Assembly (NCBI RefSeq): GCF_003248355.1
Contig: NZ_QKWY01000001.1
Location: forward strand, 1,570,001 to 1,634,000
DNA from: Streptomyces sp. AC1-42W
Lineage (GTDB): Bacteria; Actinomycetota; Actinomycetes; Streptomycetales; Streptomycetaceae
DNA: 64,000 bases
Direction: 5' to 3'
Shown here piece after piece: positions 23,635-34,296 of this stretch (position 1 is its first letter; every line of letters starts with the position of its first letter). The translations under genes and the position numbers were made by a program. Under the pieces are notes generated by a model. The model had not been told where the DNA came from, searched no databases, and saw nothing but the letters and a program-made list of their open reading frames with translations.

Positions 23635-23654
23635 GACCCTCCCGGAGGAGGGTC
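23635..23654 (-). terminator. AICE-borne terminator for the tRNA-Arg gene
   Basis: Reading leftward, an 8-bp stem, GACCCTCC with GGAGGGTC, with a four-base loop is followed by TTTT. It sits 11 bp beyond the tRNA 3' end and so replaces the original terminator that insertion displaced to 7479-7508. Confidence 0.8.
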
Positions 23655-23661
23655 CTGCGGC

Positions 23662-23706
23662 GTGCGCCCCCGGCAGGACTCGAACCTGCGGCCAAGTGCT
23701 TAGAAG
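23662..23706. repeat. attR: 45-bp core repeat
   Basis: This copy is identical to attL at 7534-7578 and lies inside the intact tRNA-Arg gene, covering its 3' half and three bases beyond the mature 3' end. Confidence 0.95.
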
Positions 23707-23737
23707 GCACCTGCTCTATCCACTGAGCTACGGGGGC
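23665..23737 (-). tRNA. tRNA-Arg(UCU)
   Basis: The leftward gene folds as a full cloverleaf of 73 bases: acceptor GCCCCCG pairs with CGGGGGC, the D arm is GCTC...GAGC, and the anticodon stem GGTGC/GCACT holds the loop CTTCTAA with anticodon TCT. The T arm contains GGTTCGAGTCC. The discriminator is G, and CCA is not encoded. It reads AGA, a rare codon in such genomes. It is the AICE integration target. Confidence 0.95.
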
Positions 23738-24047
23738 CGGTGGTGGCTGCGGTGTTCCGGAGCTCCCTGGGACCCTGGTGGTCCGTGACCTTGCCGGGAC
23801 AAGGATAGGGCTCCGATTGGCTGGACCTCGTTGCTTCACCTCCGTGGCACTATGTGGAGGTTCGGTGAAGCGAGACGATAATCGCAGGTGGGTACGGATC
23901 ACGCACCGCTTTTGACGCTTCACGCCTCGGGTGTTGTGCACTCGTTATGCCTGCGTCCCACTCATCCCCTCTGTCCGGACGGGGGAACCGGCGCGCAGAA
24001 GTGGCTATACGCTTCAAAAGGGCGCCAAAATTGGGCATTCTTCGCAT
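23738..24047. other. Divergent region between tRNA-Arg and the GTPase operon
   Basis: No gene was found. It must hold the leftward tRNA promoter (a possible -10, TATCCT, reads at 23807-23802) and the rightward promoter of the GTPase pair. An interrupted inverted repeat, TTGCTTCACCTCC with GGAGGTTCGGTGAAGC, lies around 23830-23874 and could be a regulator site. Confidence 0.4.
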
Positions 24048-25709
24048 GTGGTGACCTTGGACGTACGGCCTCAGCTCATCGACGCACTCTCCGCCCTGCG
24101 CGACCGTGTCGCTGCCGTGCGTCTCCCACTGCCGCTCCCAGGAGCCGCCCGTGCCCGGCAGACCCGGATCGAGCTGCTCGCCCAGCTCGACGACTACCTG
24201 CTGCCCCGGCTGAAGGACCCCGAGGCGCCGCTGCTCGCGGTCATCGGGGGATCGACGGGCGCCGGCAAGTCGACACTCGTCAACTCGCTGGTGGGGCGCC
24301 GGGTCAGCGAGGCCGGAGTGCTCCGGCCCACCACCCGTACGCCCGTCCTCGTCTGCCACCCCGACGACCAGCACTGGTTCACAGGCGTACGGGTGCTGCC
24401 GCAGCTCACCCGGGTACGGCTGTCGCCCGAGGAGTACGCCGACCCCGGCCAGTGCGACGACCTCGACGGCCCCGACGGGAACGCCGCCGAGGAAGGCACC
24501 GCCCTGCGCATCGAGACCGCACCCGGGCTCCCGCGCGGGCTCGCCCTGCTCGACGCCCCCGACATCGACTCCCTCGTCGTACGCAACCGCGTCCTGGCCG
24601 CCGAACTCATCTGCGCCGCCGACATCTGGGTCATGGTCACCACGGCGTCCCGGTACGCCGACGCCGTGCCCTGGCACCTCCTGCGTACCGCCAAGGAGTA
24701 CAACGCCTCGCTCGTCACCGTCCTCGACCGCGTCCCCCACCAGGTCATCGCCGAGGTCTCCCGGCAGTACGGCGCGCTCCTCACCAAGGCCGGGCTCGGC
24801 GAGGTGCCCCGGTTCACCATCCCCGAACTCCCCGAGTCCGCGGGCGGCGGCCGCGGCCTGCTGCCCACCACCGCCGTCGCCCCGCTGCGCGCCTGGCTCG
24901 CCCACCGCGTCCAGGACCCGGCGGCCCGTCAGCAGGCGGTCGGCCGGACCGCCGCCGGGGTCATCGACTCGCTGGACGTCCGCATGCCCGCCCTCGCCGG
25001 GGCCGTCGCCGCCCAGTACGCCGCCGCCGTACGGCTGACGGGCGTGGTCGAGGACGCGTACGGAAAGGAGAGCGCCCGGGTCCGCCGCCGGCTGAAGAAC
25101 GGCGGCGCGCTCGCCGGCGACGCCCGGACCAGATGGCGCGGCTACCCCACGTACAGCACCTCCGAGGAAGTGCTCGACGCGCTCGTCGAGAGCCTGGCCG
25201 CGCTCCTGGAGTGCGCCGTCGCCGCCGCCGACGAGCAGATCCGTACCGTCTGGCGGCGCGAGCCCGCCGCCGCGGCCTTCGCCTACGAGGCGGCCGGCCG
25301 CGAGGAGGGCGGCTGGGGCCCGGCCGAGGACATCCGGGGCCGGATCGACATGACCGTACGCCGGTGGCGCCGCATCCTGGAGGAACTGGCCGAGGAGGAA
25401 CTGCGCCTGATGGAGCGCAACACCGCCCCGGACCCCGAGACCGTTGCCGCACTCCTGGCCGCCGCCCTCCTCGGCGGGCGCCGCGCCCGCGCCGCGGGCG
25501 AGCAGCTCGCCGAACGCATGGGCGCCCAGGGCGCGCTGCGCCTGCGCGACAAGGGCGGCGCACTGCTCACCACCTACCTCGACCACGTCCTCAACGGCGA
25601 ACGCGACCGGCGCCTCGCCCCCCTGGACGCCCTCGACGTGGCCCCCGAACCGCAGGCGGAACTGATTGCCGCGCTGTCCCTACTGCAGAAGGAGAGGTGG
25701 CAGCGATGA
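24048..25709 (+). CDS. dynA: Dynamin-like GTPase, first of a pair (DynA-like)
   Basis: The protein is about 553 residues from GTG 24048 (GTG 24051 is equally possible; no clear ribosome site). A GTPase domain has the P-loop [14 protein letters not shown] (about 67-80), the switch-type block LRPTTRTPV, a G3-like LLDAPDIDS and a G4-like VLDRV. The C-terminal half is helical and lacks membrane spans. Neighbouring genes (second GTPase, SSB, thioester surface protein) match the streptomycete locus where two dynamin-like proteins stabilise FtsZ rings at sporulation; the gene symbol rests on this context and is tentative. The stop overlaps the next start (ATGA). Confidence 0.75.
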   Translation: MVTLDVRPQLIDALSALRDRVAAVRLPLPLPGAARARQTRIELLAQLDDYLLPRLKDPEAPLLAVIGGSTGAGKSTLVNSLVGRRVSEAGVLRPTTRTPVLVCHPDDQHWFTGVRVLPQLTRVRLSPEEYADPGQCDDLDGPDGNAAEEGTALRIETAPGLPRGLALLDAPDIDSLVVRNRVLAAELICAADIWVMVTTASRYADAVPWHLLRTAKEYNASLVTVLDRVPHQVIAEVSRQYGALLTKAGLGEVPRFTIPELPESAGGGRGLLPTTAVAPLRAWLAHRVQDPAARQQAVGRTAAGVIDSLDVRMPALAGAVAAQYAAAVRLTGVVEDAYGKESARVRRRLKNGGALAGDARTRWRGYPTYSTSEEVLDALVESLAALLECAVAAADEQIRTVWRREPAAAAFAYEAAGREEGGWGPAEDIRGRIDMTVRRWRRILEELAEEELRLMERNTAPDPETVAALLAAALLGGRRARAAGEQLAERMGAQGALRLRDKGGALLTTYLDHVLNGERDRRLAPLDALDVAPEPQAELIAALSLLQKERWQR

Positions 25710-27643
25710 CTGCCGTCACTGACGAGAATCCGGGACAGGGCCGGGACACGGTACGGGAATCGGGCCGGGAGCCGGGCCGCCCGGCCCGCGCGCGGCGGGA
25801 ACAGGACGCGGCGGACCGCGGCCACGACCCCCGGCGCTCGGAGAGCGGCGGCTGGGACGACGGACTGATCGCCCGCCGCGCCCAGGAAGCGCGGAAGGAA
25901 GCCGTCCGGACCCCGGACGAGATCGTTCCGGAGGACGACGAGACCCGGCCCCAGGTCGAGGCGTACGTGGACTCCGGCAGCCCGCTGCGCCCCCGCCTGG
26001 ACGCCCTGCGCGAACTCGTCGGGCTCTCCAGGGCGCGCCTGGACCGGGCCGCGCTCGCCGAGGCCGGCCGGGTGCTGGACGAGGCGGCGGCCCGACAGCG
26101 CCTCTCCTCCCGGCACACCGTCGTCGCCATCGCCGGCGCCAGCGGCAGCGGCAAATCGACCCTCTTCAACGCGCTCGCCGGTGCCCAGCTCTCCGAGACC
26201 GGCCTGCGCAGGCCCACCACCTCCTCCCCGCTCGCCTGCTCCTGGACCGACGGCGCCGCCGGACTGCTCGACCGGCTCGCCGTGCCCGGCAGGCTCCGCC
26301 GCAGGCCGCAGCCCGGCGCGGCGTCCGACGAGGCGCTGCAGGGCCTGGTCCTGGTGGACCTGCCCGACCACGACTCGGCGGCGAAGGGCCACCGCGACCA
26401 GGTGGACCGGGTGCTGGCGCTGGTCGACGCGGTGATCTGGGTGGTGGACCCGGAGAAGTACGCGGACGCCGCACTGCACGAGCGCTATCTGCGCCCGCTG
26501 GCCGGCCACGCCGAGGTGACCTTCGTCGTCCTCAACCAGATCGACCGGCTGCCGGGCGAGGCCGCCGACCAGGTCCTGGACGATCTGCGCCGACTGCTCG
26601 ACGAGGACGGCATGGCCCTCGGCGAGCACGGCGACCCCGGCGCGACCGTGCTTCCGCTGTCCGCGCTCACCGGCGAGGGCGTCGGCGAGCTGCGCGAACT
26701 GCTGGGCAGGTTCGTCCAGGAACGCACGGCGGCCACCCGCCGTCTCTCCGCCGACGTGGACGCGGCGGCGGCCAGACTGCGCCCGGTGTACGTCGCCGAG
26801 GGGCGGGCGGGCCTGGGGGAGCGGGCGCGGGAGGAGTTCGCCGACCGCCTCGCGGAGGCCGTGGGCGCGGCGGCTGCGGGCCAGGCCGCCGAGCGCGAGT
26901 GGCGCCGCAACGCCGGACGGGCGTGCGGCACGCCGTGGCTGCGGCTGTGGCGCTGGTACGAGTCGACCCGGCAGCCCGGCGCCCGGGACCGGGTTCCGCT
27001 CGCCGCCCCGCCCGAGGAACGGCTCACGGCACGTCAGCGCGTCGAGCAGGCCGTGCGCACGGTGGCGGACGACGCCTCCGCCGGACTGCCCGGACCCTGG
27101 GCACAGGCGGTGCGCGAGGCCGCGGTGCACGGCGCGAAGGGGCTGCCGGACGCGCTGGACGAACTGGCGGGCCGTTCCTCGGGCGAGGCGACGGGCGCAG
27201 GCGGTACGGGCGGTACGGGCGGTACGGGCGGTGACGCGACGGGCGTACGCGGTACGGAGGGCCGGGCGGCCGGGAAGCCACCGCGTCCCGCCTGGTGGCC
27301 GGCGGCCGTGCTGGCCCAGGTCGCGATGACGCTGCTCCAGATCTTCGGCGGCCTGTGGCTGGCCGGCCAGATCATCGGCGTCCTGGAGCCGGGGCTGCTG
27401 ACGCCCGCCCTGGTGATGCTGGCGGGCATCGTCGGCGGCCCGCTGGTGGAGTGGTCGTGCGCGGCGGCGGCCCGGGGGCCGGCCAGGCGGTACGGCCAGG
27501 AGGCCGAACGCCGGCTGCGCGAGGCGGCGGCGGCCTGCGGACGGGCCAGGGTGCTCGACCCGGTCGCGGCCGAGCTGGCGCGCTACCGCGAAGTGCGCGA
27601 ACGCTACGTGGCGGTGACGGAGTTTTCCACAACGGTCCGTTAG
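25706..27643 (+). CDS. dynB: Membrane-anchored dynamin-like/YfjP-type GTPase, second of a pair (DynB-like)
   Basis: ATG 25706 follows GGAGAGG and overlaps the previous stop. The frame is open for 1.8 kb further upstream, but that part is antiparallel noise inside the first GTPase gene. The 645-residue product has a charged disordered N-terminus of about 90 residues, P-loop [12 protein letters not shown] (144-155), LVDLPDHDS as G3, and VLNQID as G4. A Gly-Gly-Thr linker is encoded by three 9-bp repeats at 27201-27227. Two membrane helices lie near residues 531-582. The pair probably forms a hetero-oligomer at septal membranes. The symbol is tentative, from context. Confidence 0.75.
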   Translation: MTAVTDENPGQGRDTVRESGREPGRPARARREQDAADRGHDPRRSESGGWDDGLIARRAQEARKEAVRTPDEIVPEDDETRPQVEAYVDSGSPLRPRLDALRELVGLSRARLDRAALAEAGRVLDEAAARQRLSSRHTVVAIAGASGSGKSTLFNALAGAQLSETGLRRPTTSSPLACSWTDGAAGLLDRLAVPGRLRRRPQPGAASDEALQGLVLVDLPDHDSAAKGHRDQVDRVLALVDAVIWVVDPEKYADAALHERYLRPLAGHAEVTFVVLNQIDRLPGEAADQVLDDLRRLLDEDGMALGEHGDPGATVLPLSALTGEGVGELRELLGRFVQERTAATRRLSADVDAAAARLRPVYVAEGRAGLGERAREEFADRLAEAVGAAAAGQAAEREWRRNAGRACGTPWLRLWRWYESTRQPGARDRVPLAAPPEERLTARQRVEQAVRTVADDASAGLPGPWAQAVREAAVHGAKGLPDALDELAGRSSGEATGAGGTGGTGGTGGDATGVRGTEGRAAGKPPRPAWWPAAVLAQVAMTLLQIFGGLWLAGQIIGVLEPGLLTPALVMLAGIVGGPLVEWSCAAAARGPARRYGQEAERRLREAAAACGRARVLDPVAAELARYREVRERYVAVTEFSTTVR

Positions 27644-27665
27644 CCCACAGCTCTCAGCGGGAATT

Positions 27666-27739
27666 CCGCCTCCCCTCCAGCATGGAATCGGTGACCGCGC
27701 GTACGGCGCGGTCGCGAAGTCCGGGCGAAGGGGAGGCGG
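27666..27739 (+). promoter_or_regulatory. Inverted repeat that could mask the SSB ribosome-binding site
   Basis: CCGCCTCCCCT (27666-27676) pairs perfectly with AGGGGAGGCGG (27729-27739), and the second arm is the ribosome-binding site of the SSB gene starting at 27744. An RNA stem here would hide it, giving translational control. Confidence 0.4.
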
Positions 27740-27743
27740 AGTC

Positions 27744-28385
27744 ATGAACGAGACCTGGGTGACGCTGGTGGGCAACGCGGCGACGGCGGTGGAGTTCCGG
27801 GAGACGGCGACCGGAGGGATGGCCCGGTTCCGGTTCGCCGTCACGCCCCGGAGGTGGGACCGGGCCAGGGAGGCGTGGGCGGACGGGCATACGAGCTTCT
27901 ACACCGTGTGGGCGTGGCGGACGCTCGCGGCGAACCTGGCGGGATCGGTGTCGGTGGGGGAGCCGCTGGTGGTGCACGGCAGGCTGAAGGTGCGCGAGGA
28001 GGAAGTGGAGGGGCCGCGCCGGACGTTCGTGGACATCGAGGCGGTGGCGGTGGGCCACGATCTGACGCGGGGTACGGCGGCCTTCCGGCGGGCGCTGCGC
28101 AACGACCCGGCCCTGACCTCGCGGTTCGGCCCGGCGCCGGTCGCGGCGGGGGACGACCCGTGGGCGGTGCCGGAGGTTCCGGCGGTCCCGGCGGTCCCGG
28201 CCGCGCCGGAGGGGTCGGGCGAGACGTCCGGCGGGGAGCGGGCGGAGGGGCGCGTCGAGGACGGCTCGGAGGAGGGCGTGCGGGAGGGTGCGGCGGAGCG
28301 GCCCGCGGCCCGTAAACGGACGGTACGTCAGAGGGCCGCGGCCGCACCCCGGAAGAAGGAGCCCGACCTGGTGGCGGCGGAGTGA
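27744..28385 (+). CDS. ssbB: Single-stranded DNA-binding protein paralogue (SsbB-like)
   Basis: The 213-residue protein starts with an OB fold of SSB type (NETWVTLVGNAATAVEFRET, then ARFRFAVTPRRW, SFYTVWAWRTLAANL, VHGRLKVRE). The C-terminal tail (from about 140) is Glu/Pro/Ala-rich and basic at the end, and lacks the acidic DDEIPF tip of the housekeeping SSB. That separates it from SsbA and agrees with the SsbB paralogue linked to chromosome segregation in spores. It sits downstream of the sporulation-type GTPase pair, with a possible masked ribosome site. Confidence 0.8.
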   Translation: MNETWVTLVGNAATAVEFRETATGGMARFRFAVTPRRWDRAREAWADGHTSFYTVWAWRTLAANLAGSVSVGEPLVVHGRLKVREEEVEGPRRTFVDIEAVAVGHDLTRGTAAFRRALRNDPALTSRFGPAPVAAGDDPWAVPEVPAVPAVPAAPEGSGETSGGERAEGRVEDGSEEGVREGAAERPAARKRTVRQRAAAAPRKKEPDLVAAE

Positions 28386-28640
28386 AGCGGCACGCGGGGG
28401 GCGTGGTGACCCGCCGGCGACCGGGCGATGACCAAGCGTGCCCGTGGCCGGTGGCCGCCCGGCGGCGGGAGTTACCGGGGATAACGATTGCGATTCGGAA
28501 TGGTTGTCGGACGGTATGACGGGGGACTGTTCTTGGTCCGCTCCATAGGATCTCCCCGGACTCACAAAGAACTTGAGTAGCAGGCGGGACTATCCCCACA
28601 CGCGTACCGGGCGCGAGGGTCTCGCCCGGAGGGGAAATAA

Positions 28641-30101
28641 GTGTTTTCTGCTTCTTCAGAGACCGTTTCGTCATCCGGTGCGGCGGGCCGCACCGGACGG
28701 CGCCGGGGCATATCCCGGCTCGCCGCGTCGGTGGCGGCGTCCGGCCTGGTCGTGGCCGGTGCCCTCGTCGGCGCGGGCAGCGCGGCCGCCGACGAGGTGC
28801 CCGCACACCAGGGCGGGGCCACCGCCGTGCTGGACGGGCTGGAGAGGCCCTATGGCACCGCGCTCCTGAAGGAGAACGGCAGGACCCGCAACGTGCCCGC
28901 AGGCCTGTTCAAGATGACGGTCGACGGCGGCGGCACACTCAAGACGTACTGCATCGACATCCACAACCCCACCCAGGACCGGGCGAAGTACCTGGAGACC
29001 CCCTGGAGCCAGACCTCGCTCGGCGGCAACAAAGACGCCGGTAAAATCCTCTGGATTCTGCAGCACTCCTACCCGCAGGTGAACGACCTCTCGGCACTGG
29101 CGAAGGCGGCCGGCACCGGGACGCTCACCGACAAGACCGCGGCGGCCGGTACCCAGGTCGCGATCTGGCGGTTCTCCGACCACGTCGACGTGGAGGCGGC
29201 CGACGAGCAGGCGGAGAAGCTGGCCGACTGGCTGGAGAAGTCCGCCACCGACACCCCCGAGCCCAAGGCGTCCCTGGCGCTCGACCCGATCGCGGTCTCC
29301 GGCCGCTCCGGTGAGCGGGTCGGCCCGGTCACCGTCCACACCAACGCCGGCCAGGCCACGGTGACCCCGCCGGCGGACCTCGCCAGCGGCGTCAAGGTCA
29401 CCGACAAGGACGGCAAGCCCGTCACCACCGCGTCGGACGGCACCAAGCTCTACTTCGACGTGCCGGCGGCCTCCGAGGAGGGCAGCGCCTCGCTGACCGT
29501 CCAGGCGACCACCTCCGTCCCGGTCGGCCGCGCCTTCGCCGGGGTCACCAAGAGCCAGACCATGATCCTGGCCGGCTCCAGCGAGTCGACGGTCTCCGCG
29601 ACCGCCACCGCCACCTGGGCGAAGCAGGGCCCGATCCCCACGGCCACCGCCGAGAAGAACTGTGACAAGGGCGGCGTCGACATCACCGTCGGCAACAAGG
29701 GCGACGAGGCGTTCACCTTCGAACTCGACGGCAAGGAGCACACCGTCGAGGCCGGCAAGACCACGACCGTGACGGTGCCCGTCGCCGAGGACCAGGCGTA
29801 CGACATCACGGTCACCGGCCCCAACGGCTTCTCCAAGACCTTCAAGGGCGTCCTGGACTGCAAGACCACCAGCAGCGGCACGGGCGGCACCGACGGCACG
29901 GAGACCCAGACCGGCAGCGAGCCCACCCCGCCCGCGCCGACCACGGCCACGGCCGGCGGCAGCACCTCGGGCGGCACCGACCTCGCCGAGACCGGAAGCT
30001 CCAGCGCCACCCCGGTCATCGCGGGCGTCGCCATCGCCCTGGTCGTCGTCGGCGGCGGAGCGGTCCTGCTCCTGCGCCGCAAGCGCACCGCCAGTGAGTG
30101 A
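28641..30101 (+). CDS. Cys-Gln thioester (TQXA) cell-surface protein with LAETG sorting signal
   Basis: The 486-residue exported protein has an N-terminal signal with RRR and a hydrophobic core, cut near Ala50. A TQXA thioester domain includes Cys104 (YCIDIHN) and Gln172 (GTQVAIWRFSDH), the pair that forms an internal thioester able to bond covalently to surface amines. Two or more Ig-like repeats follow (about 210-410, with a Cys-containing NCDKGG and DCKTT). A Thr/Gly/Ser-rich stalk leads to LAETG (448-452), a membrane helix and RRKR. The motif matches sortase E (LAxTG) substrates. It is expected on the aerial or vegetative hyphal wall. Confidence 0.9.
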   Translation: MFSASSETVSSSGAAGRTGRRRGISRLAASVAASGLVVAGALVGAGSAAADEVPAHQGGATAVLDGLERPYGTALLKENGRTRNVPAGLFKMTVDGGGTLKTYCIDIHNPTQDRAKYLETPWSQTSLGGNKDAGKILWILQHSYPQVNDLSALAKAAGTGTLTDKTAAAGTQVAIWRFSDHVDVEAADEQAEKLADWLEKSATDTPEPKASLALDPIAVSGRSGERVGPVTVHTNAGQATVTPPADLASGVKVTDKDGKPVTTASDGTKLYFDVPAASEEGSASLTVQATTSVPVGRAFAGVTKSQTMILAGSSESTVSATATATWAKQGPIPTATAEKNCDKGGVDITVGNKGDEAFTFELDGKEHTVEAGKTTTVTVPVAEDQAYDITVTGPNGFSKTFKGVLDCKTTSSGTGGTDGTETQTGSEPTPPAPTTATAGGSTSGGTDLAETGSSSATPVIAGVAIALVVVGGGAVLLLRRKRTASE

Positions 30102-30146
30102 CCAGCGGTGAGTGACCCGGGCTGAGCCCGGCGCCACACCCCCGCA

Positions 30147-30187
30147 CGAAGGCCCCGACGAGCCACACAGGCCCGCCGGGGCCTTCG
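30147..30187 (+). terminator. Terminator after the thioester surface-protein gene
   Basis: The stem CGAAGGCCCCG (30147-30157) with CGGGGCCTTCG (30177-30187) is perfect over 11 bp, with a 19-base loop. It ends transcription before ettA. Confidence 0.65.
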
Positions 30188-30359
30188 CACACCCGCCCCC
30201 GTGCCCCGACCGTCCTCCGAGCCGGTCCCGCCCGTACCCCGGCCCCGTACCGAGAGCCGGGATCGCACGTATCGCGCACCGGACCGGTTTCCGTCAAGAG
30301 GCGGCCGTCAGGCAAGATGGGGTGTATCTGCCCACACATCGATTGCCGGACGGTTTCTC

Positions 30360-32024
<1,665 letters not shown>

Positions 32025-32029
32025 TCGTC

Positions 32030-32452
32030 TTGGCTCGTCACATCTACAGCTGCCCACTGCGCTGGTCGGACATGGACGCCTTCGGCCACGTCAACAACGT
32101 GGTCTTCCTCCGCTATCTGGAGGAGGCGCGCATCGACTTCATGTTCCGGCTGGCGCCGGGGGACGGCTCGCCGTCCTTCGCGGGCGGCTCCGTCGTGGCG
32201 CGGCACGAGATCGACTACCTGCGGCCCCTGGTCCACCGGCACCGTCCGGTGACCGTCGAGTCCTGGGTCACGAAGATCGGCGCCGCGTCGCTGACGATCG
32301 CCTACGAGATCAAGGACCCGGAACAGGTCTACGTACGGGCGTCCACCGTCGTCGTCCCCTACGACCTGGCCGAGGGGCGCCCCCGGCGGATCTCCCCGGA
32401 GGAGAAGCTGTTCCTCCAGGAGTACCTCGCGGAGGAGCCCGCCGCGGTATGA
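32030..32452 (+). CDS. Acyl-CoA thioesterase (hot-dog fold)
   Basis: TTG 32030, five bases after ettA, gives 140 residues. The hot-dog thioesterase pattern is clear: CPLRWSDMDAFGHVNNVVFLRYLEEAR with Asp in the catalytic SDMDxxGHVNN block, then EIDYLRPL. It probably hydrolyses acyl-CoA esters (4HBT/YbgC class). It is co-transcribed with ettA and coupled to the next gene by an ATGA overlap. Confidence 0.88.
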   Translation: MARHIYSCPLRWSDMDAFGHVNNVVFLRYLEEARIDFMFRLAPGDGSPSFAGGSVVARHEIDYLRPLVHRHRPVTVESWVTKIGAASLTIAYEIKDPEQVYVRASTVVVPYDLAEGRPRRISPEEKLFLQEYLAEEPAAV

Positions 32453-33159
32453 CCGTGTCCGTACAGCCGCTTCGGTTCGCCGACGCGAGGGAGGCCGCGG
32501 ATCTCGCGGCCTTCCTCGGCCGGCTGCTCCACTACGACCGTGCCGCCGCCGTACGCCTCCAGGCGGGCGGCGGCGCGCTCGCCGTGTTCGGCCGGCCGCC
32601 CTCCTTCGAGGTGCTCGCCATCCGAGCCGTACGGCTGGCCGAGGCCCAGGAGTTCGACACCACCGTGTCGGCCGGCGACCTCCTGGAGGCCCTGCCCGCC
32701 GAGGACGCCGAAGGACCGGGCCCCGGAAAACCCGACGCGGGCGCCCTGCCCGCCCCGGTCACCGGACCGCCCTGGGCCGGTGTCCTGCCGCCCCGCCGAG
32801 GCTGGCGGGAACAGGGCGGGCTGCCCGACCCCGTCGCCCTGCGCACCGCGCTCACCGCCGCCGTCCAGGAGTTCCGGACCCGCGACGAAGCGCTGCCCGA
32901 GGACCGGCGCACCCGCGCCGAGCGCGACCGCATCGGCCACGAGATCTGGTCGCGCACCGTCGCCGGCACCGGGCTCCCGCTGCGCGCGGTGCACGCCGCG
33001 CAGTCCCTCGGCTTCCTGCGCGCCGCCCCCGATTTCCCGGTCGCCCTCCTGGCGGCCGGCAGCTGGCTGCGCCTGCGCACCCCGTACGGCTCCGTCGCCC
33101 TGCGCCGGGCGGACGCGGCGGGCGGCCTGGGCAACCTCGCGGTCTCCGTACGCGGCTGA
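32449..33159 (+). CDS. Conserved hypothetical protein, 236 residues
   Basis: ATG 32449 overlaps the thioesterase stop. The product begins VQPLRFADAREAADLAAFL. It has an Ala/Arg-rich N-terminal half, a Pro/Gly linker (DAEGPGPGKPDAG), and a C-terminal part with AGSWLRLRTPYGSVALRR. No known domain, signal peptide or membrane span was recognised. Codon usage is that of a real gene. It ends just before a convergent gene. Confidence 0.7.
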   Translation: MTVSVQPLRFADAREAADLAAFLGRLLHYDRAAAVRLQAGGGALAVFGRPPSFEVLAIRAVRLAEAQEFDTTVSAGDLLEALPAEDAEGPGPGKPDAGALPAPVTGPPWAGVLPPRRGWREQGGLPDPVALRTALTAAVQEFRTRDEALPEDRRTRAERDRIGHEIWSRTVAGTGLPLRAVHAAQSLGFLRAAPDFPVALLAAGSWLRLRTPYGSVALRRADAAGGLGNLAVSVRG

Positions 33160-33203
33160 CCCGTACCGCGCACCCCGGTGGGCCCGGCCGCCCGCCGCCC
33201 CGG

Positions 33204-34253
33204 TCACCACCGCATGTGTACGTCCTCCGCCCAGCCCAGCAGGCGCTTCACCGCGATCTCCGCGCCGTCGTCGGTGCGGACGCGGCCGTCGTAGTGGCCG
33301 AAGCACTGATCGGTGCGGTTGACGATCAGGCCCGCCTCGGTGCGGGCGCGCCGGTTGTGGAACGGGGTGAACGTGAGGTCCACCTGCCCGGTCACCGGGG
33401 TGCGGATCGTCCACGGCGCGAGCAGGTCGGAAGGCGACCAGCGCCAGTCCAGCTCCTCGCCGATCTTGCTCAGCCGGCCGTCCACGCACAGCGCGTTCTC
33501 CGTGGAGCCGGTGCCCAGCGTCCAGCGCCCGCCGAGCTGGAGGCCCACCGTACGGCCGTCCGTCCGGCCGGACGCGGCGCCCCAGTTCCAGTCGACCGTA
33601 CGCGGCCAGCGGCCCCGGCCGTGGTCCAGGACGGCCCAGGTGTCCTCGCCGTCGAAGTCCAGGTACTCCCCGCCCACCCGGACCCGGCCGGACGCGGGCA
33701 GCGCGGTCTGCTTGGAGGTGTACTGGAAGCGCCGGCTGTCCCACGGCACGACGACGGAGAGCGATTCGTGGTCCGCCGGGCGGGCGACCAGCAGGTCCAC
33801 CTCCACCGGCACCCGCTCCGGGGTCAGACAGCGCGCCCGCAGCCGGGTCCCGCCGGGCTCGTCGCGGATCTCCACGCGCACCTTGCCGCCGGTCGGGCGG
33901 GCCGGTCCCGTCACCACGTCCGGGGCGCCGGGCGAGCCGGCCACCGTGTCGGGCAGGCTCACGCCCACACCGCCGGGGATGACCGCCGTGCGCTCGAACT
34001 CCAGCCCGCCGGGCGCGTGCTCCAGCAGATAGACGCTGTTCAGGGCCAGGAAGTCCAGATCGCTGACGGTCAGCGCCACCAGATGGGTCGGCGTCGTCAC
34101 GCACCAGTACTCCCAGCGCTTCGTCCGGCCCCAGCCGCGCAGATTGGCGCGGTGCAGCGGCACCCGCGACCAGCCGACCGCCGACGGGTCGAGGCGCCCG
34201 TCGGGCAGACAGAGGTCGACCGGCTCGGTGATCTCGCGTTCGAACGTCGTCAT
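33204..34253 (-). CDS. DUF2804 family protein
   Basis: The 349-residue protein matches the DUF2804 pattern: REITEPVDLCLPDGRLDPSAVGWSR at the start, WEYWCVTTPTHLVALTVSDLDF, then DHGRGRWPRTVDWNWGAASG and, near the end, FHNRRARTEAGLIVN with HYDGRVR. The fold is mostly beta. The family is widespread in actinobacteria but has no established activity known to me; a lipocalin-like or ligand-binding role is possible. It stands alone between convergent and tail-to-head neighbours. Confidence 0.85.
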   Translation of the reverse strand: MTTFEREITEPVDLCLPDGRLDPSAVGWSRVPLHRANLRGWGRTKRWEYWCVTTPTHLVALTVSDLDFLALNSVYLLEHAPGGLEFERTAVIPGGVGVSLPDTVAGSPGAPDVVTGPARPTGGKVRVEIRDEPGGTRLRARCLTPERVPVEVDLLVARPADHESLSVVVPWDSRRFQYTSKQTALPASGRVRVGGEYLDFDGEDTWAVLDHGRGRWPRTVDWNWGAASGRTDGRTVGLQLGGRWTLGTGSTENALCVDGRLSKIGEELDWRWSPSDLLAPWTIRTPVTGQVDLTFTPFHNRRARTEAGLIVNRTDQCFGHYDGRVRTDDGAEIAVKRLLGWAEDVHMRW

Positions 34254-34296
34254 GGCCCGGATACTAACGGCCGGTCAGCGGGCGCCCGAGCGGCGG

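Larger units (their letters stand above)
7534..23706. mobile_element. Actinomycete integrative and conjugative element (AICE), about 16.1 kb
   Basis: Two perfect 45-bp direct repeats flank a block with the standard AICE modules. It encodes a tyrosine integrase and excisionase at the attR end, an FtsK-type translocase for double-stranded DNA transfer, spread and kil-type small genes, a primase-polymerase replication module with iterons, and a GntR regulator of the KorSA kind. Insertion is in a tRNA-Arg(UCU) gene, which stays complete at the right end. All module genes except the exonuclease look intact, so the element could still be functional. The replication proteins place it in the prim-pol (RepPP-like) group rather than the RepSA group. 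Confidence 0.93.

Noticed and set aside
23888..25705. In-frame 5' extension of the second GTPase to make a 1251-residue protein
   Set aside because: The extension overlaps the first GTPase gene and is Arg/Pro noise; ATG 25706 has a ribosome-binding site and overlaps the previous stop.
27201..27227. Three 9-bp repeats as a CRISPR or regulatory array
   Set aside because: They code for a Gly-Gly-Thr linker in the GTPase; simple coding slippage explains them. No CRISPR array was seen anywhere in the window.
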